In this document: positions 13,844-21,990 of the stretch, one piece after another
How positions within the stretch are numbered: position 1 is the stretch's first letter
Layout: each line of letters opens with the position of its first letter
Assembly: GCA_002372505.1 (NCBI GenBank)
Contig: DFGY01000094.1
Coordinates: 5,387-31,386 of the forward strand
Direction: 5' to 3'
DNA: 26,000 bases
Source of the DNA: Firmicutes bacterium UBA3738
Lineage (GTDB): Bacteria; Bacillota; Clostridia; Peptostreptococcales; Anaerovoracaceae
Made by a program: the position numbers and the translations under genes
Notes under the pieces: model-generated
Seen by the model: the letters and a program-made list of their open reading frames with translations, nothing else
What the model was told of the DNA's origin: nothing
Database searches by the model: none

Positions 13844-14881
13844 TTGGCAAACGAAATAGAAAAAAACAATAAAGAAATTAATCCGATAGAGATCGAGCAG
13901 ACATATAGCTCGGTACGAGGTTATATCGTGGAAGCACAGCAGCAAGTTTATCGTGCTGTGAACTCAACTATGGTTGAAGCGTACTGGAAGATAGGTAAGG
14001 AGATTTACGAAGCGGGTGGAGAAAACGAACGCGCTGCGTACGGAAAGCGGATCCTTGCTGAGTTGTCAGAAAGGTTAACTGCTGAATTTGGCAAAGGTTT
14101 TTCGGAGAGAAATCTGCAAATGATGAGGCGGTTTTATCTGACATTCCAAAATGCGAACGCACTGCGTTCGGAATTAAGCTGGACGCATTATAGGGAGCTT
14201 ATCAAGGTGGCTGATCGTGATGCGCGTGAGTTCTATCTTGAGGAGGCCGCAAGAGCCGGGTGGAGCAGTAGACAACTACAAAGGCAGATCCACACCATGT
14301 ACTATGACCGCATTCTTGCCAGCAAGGATAAGGACAGTGTGGCCGCTGAGATAGAGACCACCGAACCGAAACCGGAGTACGAACAAATCATTAAAGATCC
14401 TTACGTGCTGGAGTTTCTCGACCTACCTGCGAATGAACACTATTACGAATCTGACATAGAGCAGGCACTTATAGACCATCTGCAGAAATTCCTGTTGGAA
14501 CTCGGACGCGGCTTCTCATTTGTTGCGAGGCAGAAACACTTTAATTTGGATGGCAGGCACTTTTATATTGATCTCGTCTTCTACAACTACATTACCAAGT
14601 GTTTTGTGCTCATAGATCTGAAGACCGGGGACTTGACTCATCAAGACATCGGACAGATGCAGATGTATGTGAATTACTATACGCGTGAGTTGATGAATGA
14701 AGGCGATAATCCACCTGTGGGCATACTCCTTTGCGCAGACAAAAGTGACACGCTGGTCGAATATACATTGCCGGAGAATGACAGGCAGATCTATGCATCG
14801 AAGTATCTTCCTTACATGCCGACTGAAGAGGAGTTGAAGCGTGAGCTGAATATTCGTGACTTCAAGAAGCTTGAGGAATAA
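13844..14881 (+). CDS. DUF1016/YhcG-family PD-(D/E)XK nuclease
   Basis: This 345-residue protein has an N-terminal helical DUF1016_N domain (about 15-160) with YWKIGKEIYEA, FSERNLQMMRRFYLTF and LSWTHYRELIKV, all typical of the YhcG family. The C-terminal nuclease domain (about 185-335) has FYIDLVFYN followed by FVLIDLKTG, the D...DxK core of a PD-(D/E)XK enzyme, then QMQMYVNYY and GILLCADK. Family members are common in genomic islands and near restriction systems; their target is not established. Start TTG 13844 is set by AGGAGGT six bases upstream. It stands alone, with its own leader, and no partner gene follows. The protein appears complete. Confidence 0.9.
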   Translation: MANEIEKNNKEINPIEIEQTYSSVRGYIVEAQQQVYRAVNSTMVEAYWKIGKEIYEAGGENERAAYGKRILAELSERLTAEFGKGFSERNLQMMRRFYLTFQNANALRSELSWTHYRELIKVADRDAREFYLEEAARAGWSSRQLQRQIHTMYYDRILASKDKDSVAAEIETTEPKPEYEQIIKDPYVLEFLDLPANEHYYESDIEQALIDHLQKFLLELGRGFSFVARQKHFNLDGRHFYIDLVFYNYITKCFVLIDLKTGDLTHQDIGQMQMYVNYYTRELMNEGDNPPVGILLCADKSDTLVEYTLPENDRQIYASKYLPYMPTEEELKRELNIRDFKKLEE

Positions 14882-15089
14882 GTATATCAATTATGGCAGA
14901 AGTGAGGACGCACAATAGGGGCATTCTCATAACGAAGGAATGACGTGGCAAGAAACTATGAAAACTATTCAAAGGACGCGCTGATCGTTTGTGTATAAAC
15001 AAGAACTCGTGAAGCAACTGAATATTGTTGCAATTGCTGTAATGCCCATTTCGAAATTAAGCGATATTTGTGTTCGTAAAACGCACTGA

Positions 15090-15441
15090 TAGTGCTCACA
15101 GCTACGCACAAGTATGTAGATGATTTAAAACAATTTGATGGAATGATTTCCAAGACTGTACGTTGCTTATGGGCCAATTAAAATGTCTGCAGGAAACAAA
15201 TACATACTTTAATCGAACGGTCGGGGGATATTTGCAAAAGCAAGGCATTCCTGTAATACCGAATATTAGATGGAACGATGAGAGCAGTTTTGAATTTTGT
15301 TTCAGGGAATACTGAAGCGTATAATTGTGGCTGTAAGTACACATGGTTGCATCAGATCTGATAAGCAGAAAGAAATGTTTCGCATAGGACTAACGGTATT
15401 ACAACAATCATTAACCTATATAGAACAAGCCACTCTGGTTT
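15090..15441 (+). pseudogene. DUF4417-like gene, frameshifted remnant
   Basis: Three successive reading frames give a recognisable DUF4417 sequence: YGPIKMSAGNKYI, then FNRTVGGYLQKQGIPVIPN with IRWNDESSFEFCF, then VSTHGCIRSDKQKEMFRIGL. The order and spacing match family members found in phages and conjugative elements. At least two shifts and an in-frame stop break it, and the N-terminus is not recognisable. The flank 14882-15089 shows no gene. A hairpin at 15427 follows. Confidence 0.6.
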
Positions 15442-15466
15442 AAGAAATTAGAGTGGCTTATATATT
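15427..15466 (+). terminator. Terminator before the sigma factor operon
   Basis: AAGCCACTCT (15427-15436) and AGAGTGGCTT (15450-15459) form a perfect 10-bp stem with a 13-base loop, followed by an A/T tract. It could work in both directions. Confidence 0.6.
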
Positions 15467-15537
15467 TATATCTTTATTGCCGCACATAATTCGTCATTGC
15501 TACGTTAATCATAGTGAAGGGAGGTAAAAATCAGCAT

Positions 15538-15996
15538 ATGGATATAGAAAAAATCTACGACAAGTTGTATCGATTTGTGTATTTTAAAATTCATGATCGC
15601 GAAACTGCTGAAGACATTACTCAAGAGACCTTCCTTCGGTATATGAAACGATATGGTGATGACAAAGGCTACAACATGAAACTCATGTATACAATAGCAA
15701 GGAATCTTTGTGTTGACGAGTTTCGCAAAAAAACACCGATACCATTACCTGAGAATTATCCACTTGAACAAGAAGTCCAGCATGAAAATATTCTTGAAAA
15801 GATGATTATTGACGAAGCGCTGGCCAGCTTATCAGTTACAGAAAAAGAAATGCTTTTGTTGAGATACATGAATGATGAATCGGTGGCAACAATAAGTGAA
15901 TTGTATCATTGCTCCCGGTTCTCTACTTACCGAACAATAAAAGGAGCGATCATAAAGTTTCGAGATTTCCTGGAGGTGAAGGGTCAAGATGAATAA
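15538..15996 (+). CDS. ECF-type RNA polymerase sigma factor
   Basis: This is 152 residues from ATG 15538. Region 2 has YDKLYRFVYFKIHDRETAEDITQETFLRYMKRY, with the DxTQETF motif used in core binding and -10 recognition. Region 4 has LSVTEKEMLLLRYMNDESVATISELY with a C-terminal helix-turn-helix. No region 1 or 3 is present, so this is a group IV (extracytoplasmic function) sigma. The upstream GTG at 15514 is possible, but the ribosome site GGGAGG lies after it and favours the ATG, although 13 bases is a long spacing. The next gene overlaps by eight bases and encodes a membrane protein, the usual position for an anti-sigma factor. Confidence 0.88.
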   Translation: MDIEKIYDKLYRFVYFKIHDRETAEDITQETFLRYMKRYGDDKGYNMKLMYTIARNLCVDEFRKKTPIPLPENYPLEQEVQHENILEKMIIDEALASLSVTEKEMLLLRYMNDESVATISELYHCSRFSTYRTIKGAIIKFRDFLEVKGQDE

Positions 15997-16693
15997 AAAG
16001 CTGAAGCAACAATTGAATACTGCTTTTTATGCGCCAGAGCCGGTAAAAAAGGATTCTTTTTTAAAAAAACTCCGGCCGAGAGAAATAACAACCGCCGAGA
16101 TGATATTCCAACAGCTTCCGTACATTAGAAAAACGGTATGGCTAATGGCTGTCGCAGTACTAACAGTAACGGTCATCGGTTCATACGTGGCGAGCGAGAA
16201 TACAGTGCGTGTAATTGAGGCGCTCGCGCCTCTCGCCGCAGTATCAGTCTGCTTGGAAATGCAAAGATCTTATCGGTATCAGATGGCTGAATTAGAAATG
16301 GCGACTCGGTTTTCGGTCAAGAGTGTATTGCTCGCAAGAATGCTTATAGTTGGAGCGGTGTATGTAATCGTCTTTTGCATCATCGCACCTATTCTGTCAG
16401 TTCACTTTGGAGCATCTATTGTAATACTCACATCGCGAATATTGATTCCGTATCTTATTACAGTCTCCATCTGCCTGCACATTGAACGGACAGAGATAGG
16501 GCGGAAGAATCGATATCTTTCTATGGCAATCGCCTGTCTTATCTCAGTAAGCGTTTTCTGGATAGGAAGCTATGATATGCCTAATATTACGGGCTTTATT
16601 ACGAGCTGGGGACCGTTAATGATCGTGCTGCTTGTGGCACTGACCGTATATGAGAATTACAAAACAGTAAATACGATGGAGGAATTTGCATGA
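15989..16693 (+). CDS. Multi-pass membrane protein, possible anti-sigma or transporter accessory
   Basis: This 234-residue protein has about six hydrophobic helices (about 50-65, 73-90, 110-130, 135-157, 172-190, 197-220). A 45-residue soluble N-terminus rich in Lys and Pro precedes them. It overlaps the sigma gene by eight bases and the ABC ATPase gene by four, so all are translated together. Its position after an ECF sigma gene and its short cytoplasmic N-terminus suggest control of the sigma factor, but the ZAS-type HxxxCxxC motif is absent. It could equally be a second permease subunit of the ABC system. I do not recognise a named family. Confidence 0.75.
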   Translation: MNKKLKQQLNTAFYAPEPVKKDSFLKKLRPREITTAEMIFQQLPYIRKTVWLMAVAVLTVTVIGSYVASENTVRVIEALAPLAAVSVCLEMQRSYRYQMAELEMATRFSVKSVLLARMLIVGAVYVIVFCIIAPILSVHFGASIVILTSRILIPYLITVSICLHIERTEIGRKNRYLSMAIACLISVSVFWIGSYDMPNITGFITSWGPLMIVLLVALTVYENYKTVNTMEEFA

Positions 16694-17385
16694 ATATAAG
16701 AGTTGACAGGGTGACAAAACAGTATAAAAACAAAATCGCGGTCGACAGAGTATCGTTTGAACTGAAGGAAGGAGTAACAGGATTGCTCGGCGCAAATGGA
16801 GCAGGAAAAACAACACTGATGAGGATGATGTCAGGGATCCTGGAACCGACAGGTGGTGAAATCGATGCGGATGGGATTCAAGTTACATCGGAACAATACA
16901 GAGCCATGTTAGGGTATCTGCCTCAAGATTTTGGCTACTATCCTGAGTTTACAGCTCGCAAATTTATGATGTATATGTCGGCGCTAAAAGGATTAAGCAA
17001 AAGCCATGCGAGAAGAAAGACAGAAGAGCTTCTTGAACTTGTTGGCCTGGAGGCTGTCGCAGACAAAAAAATCGGAACATTTTCAGGAGGCATGAAGCAG
17101 AGAGTTGGAATTGCACAAACGCTTATCAACGATCCCAAAATTCTGATCCTTGATGAACCTACTGCAGGATTAGATCCTGGGGAACGGGCAAGGTTTCGGA
17201 GTATGATCGCTGATATAGGGAAAGATAATATCGTTCTTTTTTCTACACACATCGTTTCGGACTTGGAGCATATTGCAGGAAATGTGCTGATTATGAAAGA
17301 AGGGTCTCTGGTATATGACGGCTCATGGGACAATCAGAATGGCAATCTGGAACAGTTTTATATTAAGGAGATGGAGACGTTATGA
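16690..17385 (+). CDS. ABC transporter ATP-binding protein
   Basis: This 231-residue nucleotide-binding subunit at the inner face of the membrane is complete. It has Walker A GANGAGKT (34-41), Q-loop Gln79 (LPQDFG), signature SGGMKQ (133-138), Walker B ILILDE (151-156), D-loop AGLD and H-loop His187 (STHIVSD). The single ATPase coupled to an ABC-2-like permease resembles the antibiotic/bacteriocin efflux or envelope-stress exporters of Firmicutes. Start ATG 16690 overlaps the preceding stop (ATGA), and its own stop overlaps the permease start in the same way. The substrate cannot be inferred beyond that. Confidence 0.94.
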   Translation: MNIRVDRVTKQYKNKIAVDRVSFELKEGVTGLLGANGAGKTTLMRMMSGILEPTGGEIDADGIQVTSEQYRAMLGYLPQDFGYYPEFTARKFMMYMSALKGLSKSHARRKTEELLELVGLEAVADKKIGTFSGGMKQRVGIAQTLINDPKILILDEPTAGLDPGERARFRSMIADIGKDNIVLFSTHIVSDLEHIAGNVLIMKEGSLVYDGSWDNQNGNLEQFYIKEMETL

Positions 17386-18509
17386 ATACAGTTTGGAGTT
17401 TATTTAAATATGAGACCTATAAGATATTGCACAGCAAACTAACGATCATTGTCATCAGTCTCATGGTGATTCTTGCTGTGGTGATGGGATTACCGTTGGG
17501 AAGCGGACCGCAATCAAAAGAGATCCATAAAGCGATGATGTCTATGGATGGTCAAGTAATTGATAATGGTCTCATGAAGGAGATGAACGAGTCCATCGAT
17601 TGGGTTGAGCCAGAATGGAATCAGAAAACTTGGAAGTGGACGGGGATACAGTACATATTATCTCTCACGGCTGATGATGTGAATAAAACGTATACAGCTG
17701 ATGATTTTTATGATAAGCGGATCAAAAACCAAGAGGACAGCATGATCGAAAACAAATTAAAAGAAAATGAGATCGAATGGTGGAAGTCTAAAGAGAATCA
17801 ATTACGCACCCCTTTCACATACATTTCCTCATTCAATGCACGCGCCCTTGTGGATTATATGGGTAATATAGTTCTATTAGTTCTTTTGCTGGCAGCGGTG
17901 TGTATTTCGACCGTGTTTGCCGGAGAACACCGGATGAAAACGGATCAGATCATATTGAGCACTAAAAATGGGCGAGGTAAAACTTTCATAGCAAAAATGA
18001 TGGCGGCCTTCACATTTATCATGGTTTGGTCAGCAGTGCTTACTGCAGTGCTTTATTTGACAGTGTATTTAAGCCGGGGTTTAAGCGGGTTGGAAGCAAT
18101 GGTACAGATGGAAGTCCCATCGTCGGCCTATCCTTACACATTTATGCAGTTCTTTGGAAAGCAGTTATTGAGCCTATTTGCAGCCGCACTTCTTTTTGCA
18201 GCAGTATCTATGGCACTTTCAGAGTTCTTACGAAACGGAATCGCAGTGATGGGGCTGATGATTGGGTTTTATTTGGCAACGCAGTTTATTTATATACCTA
18301 AATCACATCGAATAATTTCACAAGCTATGACTATGTTGCCAACAGATCTGACAAACATATTCACATTGGTTGATCACAGACTTGTCAATATTTTCGGCCA
18401 CTATCATACAATGTTTGACATAGCACCTGTAATATATGTTTTTCTGGCGGGGATCTTCTCATTTGCAACCTGGTGGGCATATAGGAGATATCAGGTAGGA
18501 AGCAGATAA
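17382..18509 (+). CDS. ABC-2-type transporter permease
   Basis: This is 375 residues. The first helix (about 18-37) is followed by a large, charged extracytoplasmic loop of about 115 residues rich in Trp and Lys. A cluster of five helices follows (about 159-179, 203-228, 256-280, 284-300, 344-366). This is the layout of ABC-2 permeases of the bacitracin or lantibiotic export type, where the long loop senses or gates the substrate. It overlaps the ATPase gene by four bases. The next gene is a VanY-type carboxypeptidase, which points to a cell-wall-active compound as substrate or signal, by context only. Confidence 0.85.
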   Translation: MNTVWSLFKYETYKILHSKLTIIVISLMVILAVVMGLPLGSGPQSKEIHKAMMSMDGQVIDNGLMKEMNESIDWVEPEWNQKTWKWTGIQYILSLTADDVNKTYTADDFYDKRIKNQEDSMIENKLKENEIEWWKSKENQLRTPFTYISSFNARALVDYMGNIVLLVLLLAAVCISTVFAGEHRMKTDQIILSTKNGRGKTFIAKMMAAFTFIMVWSAVLTAVLYLTVYLSRGLSGLEAMVQMEVPSSAYPYTFMQFFGKQLLSLFAAALLFAAVSMALSEFLRNGIAVMGLMIGFYLATQFIYIPKSHRIISQAMTMLPTDLTNIFTLVDHRLVNIFGHYHTMFDIAPVIYVFLAGIFSFATWWAYRRYQVGSR

Positions 18510-18555
18510 AACACTTCCGTCTGACACCGCTACTGAATTGGTATAGGTATTACAA

Positions 18556-19250
18556 ATGAAACGAAAAAAGAATAGAAGAATGTTGCTGTTGCTGGGCATC
18601 CTTATCTTTGTTGTTGCCTTTTATCTTTTCTCGGAGCGTGGAGACATTCACCGCTCTGCAGATCAATCCGAAAACTGGGAGTTGATTCTTGTAAACGAGA
18701 AAAATCGTGTGCCGATTAATTATGAGTTTGAGTTGACCCGGCTTTCAAATGGCGAGCAAGTTGATTCTCGCATCTACCCCGATTTACAGAAAATGTTCGA
18801 CGACGCAAGAGCATCCGGACTCAGATTGTTTGTGAGAGACGGGTGCAGGTCAAGAGAAGAACAGCAGGAAATTCTGGATGAGAAAACAGAAGCATATGTT
18901 CAAGAGGGCTATTCTAAAGCAGCAGCTAAAAAGAAAGCACTGAAGTGGGTTGTGCGGCCTGGAATCAGCGAGCATGAGATTGGAATTGCTGTGGACATTA
19001 ACGCAGATACTCAGTCATCTTCCGGTGAGGAATTGTATTTGTGGCTTGAGGATAATTCTTATAGATATGGGTTTGTCATGCGATATCCGCCAGATAAAAC
19101 TCAAATAACGGGAGTCAATAACGAACCTTTGCATTATCATATGTAGGTAAAGAGGCTGCGAAAACGATGTATGAAAAAGGCTGGTGTCTTGAAGAGTATC
19201 TCGAGAATACAGAGAAGGTTTCCCTCGCCCTTATCGCTTTGCTGTATTAA
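18556..19250 (+). pseudogene. VanY-type D-Ala-D-Ala carboxypeptidase, frameshifted near its C-terminus
   Basis: This is a peptidase M15B protein that would trim the terminal D-Ala of peptidoglycan stem peptides outside the cell. Residues 9-23 form a signal anchor. Zinc ligands are visible: His140 and Asp147 in SEHEIGIAVD, and His193 in EPLHYH with catalytic Glu190. The family's usual E-x-W-H is E-x-L-H here. The frame stops at 19146 after HYHM. One frame over, from 19140, translation resumes as YVGKEAAKTMYEKGWCLEEYLE and ends at 19250. This is exactly the family's C-terminal continuation (HYRYVGKEAA), so one base was lost near 19138. The 196-residue product keeps its zinc ligands and could retain some function. 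A sequencing error is the alternative. Confidence 0.85.
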
Positions 19251-19456
19251 GTGTCAACACTTTTCAGTTTTTCGAATTCTTCGAATGTGAGCGTGATTCC
19301 CCGGGTCATATGCTGCTTATTCGGATCCCACTCGCGTATATCGATCTTTGGCTTGCTGCCATTCCAACTGATAATCTGAACAAGCTTTTTCCATCCGGTC
19401 GGATATTCTTTGAGACATCCAAGTTCTTTTTTGATTTCAAAGTCAATTTTTGACAT
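19247..19456 (-). CDS. PC4/YdbC-family single-stranded DNA-binding protein
   Basis: This 69-residue protein matches the compact PC4-like fold of Lactococcus YdbC: KFEI-like strand MSKIDFEIKKELG, then GWKKLVQIISWNGSKPKIDIREW and the closing helix ITLTFEEFEKLKS. Family members bind single-stranded nucleic acid as dimers. Start ATG at 19456 (minus strand) has AAAGGA seven bases upstream. Its stop overlaps the end of the frameshifted vanY gene, so the two are convergent. A 145-bp imperfect palindrome begins 17 bases upstream of its start. Confidence 0.85.
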   Translation of the reverse strand: MSKIDFEIKKELGCLKEYPTGWKKLVQIISWNGSKPKIDIREWDPNKQHMTRGITLTFEEFEKLKSVDT

Positions 19457-19472
19457 GATTAAATCCTTTCCG

Positions 19473-19617
19473 GCTCAGCGCCTTATATCTGTAATTTCTA
19501 TGGATGAAAGACAGCACTCACCATAAAGCAAATTGTCAACATGGAGACTTGTACTATGTTTACTGTTTGCGGGTGAGTGCTACAGTGAAGGAATAGAAAT
19601 AGATATAAGGCATGAGC
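19473..19617. repeat. 145-bp long imperfect palindrome
   Basis: Two arms of about 65-70 bp pair around a 9-base loop (about 19545-19553). Perfect blocks include GCTCA/TGAGC, GCCTTATATCT/AGATATAAGGC, TTTCTAT/ATAGAAA and AGCACTCACC/GGTGAGTGCT, with GCAAA/TTTGC nearer the loop. Only a few mismatches and bulges separate the blocks. It lies between ydbC (minus) and small plus-strand genes. It may be a MITE-like insertion or a long RNA hairpin in the ydbC leader. Confidence 0.75.
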
Positions 19618-19688
19618 TGATGTTAAAATTCTTTTGACGCAGAAAAGACGTTCGATTTTTTGGTGTCATATAAGCGCTTACCAAAATC

Positions 19689-19717
19689 AAGCGTGTCCTT
19701 GACAAGGGGCACGCTTT
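19689..19717 (+). terminator. Imperfect hairpin, possible terminator
   Basis: AAGCGTG-TCCTT pairs with AAGGGGCACGCTT around a short loop. There is no proper T run, so it may be only a structural hairpin. Apart from it I see nothing in 19618-19781. Confidence 0.35.
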
Positions 19718-19889
19718 AGTGTACAAGAAAAAGAGGAGTTGGTACGAATGTTAAATTGGTATAGGAAGATGAAGTGGTCAAATGTCATAGTTTAATCGAA
19801 AACTGCCAGCACAAGAAGAGTCTACGATTCCTTATGAAGAATGCATCACGCAATCAAAAGATGAGAATCGACAGGTTGTTCTTGATTAT

Positions 19890-20141
19890 ATGAATTCCAT
19901 AGGCACACAGATTATGAAATATCGTGGAGACTCATATTTTCTTAAATTGGTTGTAGATATCCGTCCAAACGAATTGATGCGTCTTACAAATTATCACTGC
20001 AAGACAAGAGATGGGGTCTGCATAGTAGAATTTGATGATGGGAATAAGTTTGGATCTGGTTGTTCCATTATAGAAGCGTATCAGGCGATGGAATACATAT
20101 ACAATATTATGAGAAATGCCCAAGCAGATTCTAATTTTTGA
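19890..20141 (+). CDS. Small protein of unknown function, probably N-terminally disrupted
   Basis: This is 83 residues from ATG 19890; I do not recognise it. The C-terminal part has a beta-rich look (YFLKLVVDI, VCIVEFDDGNKFGSG) and a helix (IIEAYQAMEYIYNIM). The same frame stays open upstream to 19791, reading FNRKLPAQEESTIPYEECIT. It is joined to ATG 19782 by a single in-frame TAG (MS-stop-FNRKL). This suggests a longer original protein of about 117 residues whose third codon is now a stop. No good ribosome site precedes ATG 19890. It may be a decaying gene. Confidence 0.5.
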   Translation: MNSIGTQIMKYRGDSYFLKLVVDIRPNELMRLTNYHCKTRDGVCIVEFDDGNKFGSGCSIIEAYQAMEYIYNIMRNAQADSNF

Positions 20142-20168
20142 AAAGCAGATTTAACGATAGGGGGTTAC

Positions 20169-20348
20169 TTAGTAGAAAAACAAACCTATAAGGACTTCAG
20201 TGATTATGAAGTATTCATGACGAGGACAAATTATCGGGCGATAATTAGAACGCCACTTATTGTTGCAGTTGCTCTGTATAGTGGCGAATTTAAAGACTCA
20301 TTTGTGAAAACTATGATGCTTATAGAATATGATAATAAACACACATAG
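20169..20348 (+). pseudogene. Small open frame without a standard start codon
   Basis: Sixty codons read VEKQTYKDFSDYEVFMTRT and continue to IIRTPLIVAVALYSGEFKDS and MMLIEYDNKHT. The sequence is protein-like and has a G-rich tract five bases upstream at 20160, but the frame opens with TTA rather than ATG, GTG or TTG. The first internal ATG is 20218. It may be a gene with a lost start codon. I do not recognise the product. Confidence 0.35.
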
Positions 20349-20363
20349 TGAGGACGATTTCTG

Positions 20364-20714
20364 ATGGGTGATAGAAACATTTATAATTTTGGAACATACA
20401 TAGAGGGTGACATTTACGGAGAGAATGTTCTGAATGGCGATGATAACGTTGTCAGAAATAGTACAGCCGTATATATTAGCGATCCAGGTATGATTCTACA
20501 GCTTTTGGTTGCCGCCGAACAGATTCATCCGAAAAATGAGAAGGCAAAGGAAAAGGTCGAAGAAATCAAAACGGAACTCAAATCTGATAAGCCGAAGGTT
20601 GGTAAACTGCAGGCTCTGTATGAATGGCTTCAAAGAAATTGTACTGTGGACAACACCCTTAAGTCAATAAAGGCTTTTGGAGAACTATTGATAAAAGCAG
20701 TGGGTATGGCATAA
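20364..20714 (+). CDS. Hypothetical protein with Gly/Asn-rich N-terminus
   Basis: This is 116 residues. The first 40 (IYNFGTYIEGDIYGENVLNG, then DDNVV) look like a short beta-helix or pentapeptide-like strand repeat, as in effector-associated proteins named for such motifs. The rest is helical and charged (AAEQIHPKNEKAKEKVEEIKTELK, ALYEWLQRN), ending with a hydrophobic helix. This two-part build occurs in island proteins that link to signalling or death domains, but no family is assigned. Start ATG 20364 follows GTGAGG. It lies 166 bases ahead of the DUF262-HEPN pair. Confidence 0.6.
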   Translation: MGDRNIYNFGTYIEGDIYGENVLNGDDNVVRNSTAVYISDPGMILQLLVAAEQIHPKNEKAKEKVEEIKTELKSDKPKVGKLQALYEWLQRNCTVDNTLKSIKAFGELLIKAVGMA

Positions 20715-20880
20715 AAAGGCGAATAATCGCAATGGAAGCATTACTGGTCTGAAATATAGATTCAGTGTTAAGTGCTGCGATTTGTTTGAGCTGATGGATT
20801 ATCTGGATATGTCGATAGGTTAGTATTGTTTTTGCACCAAATATAATAAAAATTAAACGCAAGAAAGGAAATAAAGAAGA

Positions 20881-21990
20881 ATGAGAGATCAAGTAGAAAG
20901 TATACCAAGCGAAAATGAGTCATACACAGATGATTCATTATATAATATTACATCATTCGGAACGGACATTTCGTTTAGAGAAATTGTGTCGATGTATAAA
21001 GATGGGGATCTTGAAAAGCCAGAATTACAAAGAAAATATGTATGGACAAAAGTTGAAGCTAGCCGATTCATAGATTCTGTATTGCTAGGGCTTCCTGTAC
21101 CAAGTATTTTTCTAGCAAAATCAGCAAATGAAAAAAGGCTAATTGTTGATGGATACCAAAGAATTATGACTGTATATGATTATATGGAAGGTATTTTTAG
21201 CGGAGACGGTAAAGTCTTTAAGTTGTCAAACAGTGAAGTTATACACCCCAATTGGAGAGGCAAGGCTTTTTCAGAATTAACTGAAGAGCAAAAACGAAAA
21301 ATCAGATATACCCCAATCCATGCTATTGTATTTGAACAAAAACATCCACAAGATGACACAGGGATGTATCAGATATTTGAAAGAATAAATACCAGTGGGA
21401 AGACGCTTAAGCCTCAAGAAATAAGAAATTGCGTATATCATGGTAAATATAATAAATTTTTGTTTGATTTAAACAAGGAACAGATGTGGCGCAAAATAAT
21501 TGGAGATGATAAACCTGATAGCAGAATGGCTGACATAGAACTTATATTAAGATTTTTTGCGTTTTCAAATATTTTAAATAGAGAAGAAATGAAACAGAAA
21601 CAAATAAATCTTGTCAGATACCTTAATAATTATATGAAAGAAAATGTAAATATCGATGATGATGAAATCACAAAAATGAAATTATTATTTGTTGAGACTA
21701 TGCGCTTTCTTTTTGACAATATAGGAGAACATGTATTTCGTACAGTAAAAAAAAATAATGGGGAACTAAAATGGGCAAGAAAAATAAATCCAGTTGTTTT
21801 TGATGCAGTTAGTACAGCAACAGTTTTGTCTGGAAAGTGCAAGAAAGGTGCAGGTTTAGAAGAACGATATATTGAACTGTTACATTGTGAACAGTTTATA
21901 GAAGTCACCAAGCAACGAACGACAAATATTGATAATATTAAGAAAAGAATTGAATTGGCTTGTGATATTTTATATGGTGTTAAACTATGA
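20881..21990 (+). CDS. DUF262-family ParB/Srx-like protein (DUF262-HEPN pair, first gene)
   Basis: This 369-residue protein has the DUF262 N-terminal module related to the ParB/sulfiredoxin fold and the GmrS part of GmrSD restriction enzymes. Motifs are ELQRKYVW, SRFIDSVLLGLPVPSIFL, and the nucleotide-binding loop IVDGYQRIMT (usually DGQQR; here Tyr replaces the first Gln). YQIFERINTSGKTLKPQEIRN follows. It lacks the HNH C-terminal domain of full GmrSD proteins. Start ATG 20881 has AAAGGA 11 bases upstream. The stop overlaps the ATG of the HEPN gene, a sign of paired function. DUF262-HEPN pairs are predicted antiphage or toxin-antitoxin systems. Confidence 0.88.
   Translation: MRDQVESIPSENESYTDDSLYNITSFGTDISFREIVSMYKDGDLEKPELQRKYVWTKVEASRFIDSVLLGLPVPSIFLAKSANEKRLIVDGYQRIMTVYDYMEGIFSGDGKVFKLSNSEVIHPNWRGKAFSELTEEQKRKIRYTPIHAIVFEQKHPQDDTGMYQIFERINTSGKTLKPQEIRNCVYHGKYNKFLFDLNKEQMWRKIIGDDKPDSRMADIELILRFFAFSNILNREEMKQKQINLVRYLNNYMKENVNIDDDEITKMKLLFVETMRFLFDNIGEHVFRTVKKNNGELKWARKINPVVFDAVSTATVLSGKCKKGAGLEERYIELLHCEQFIEVTKQRTTNIDNIKKRIELACDILYGVKL

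Noticed and set aside
15090..15441. Functional DUF4417 gene by programmed frameshifting
   Set aside because: Several breaks, stops and a missing N-terminus, with no slippery site, point to decay.
19473..19617. Retron msr-msd region
   Set aside because: The long hairpin is suggestive, but there is no reverse transcriptase gene in the window.
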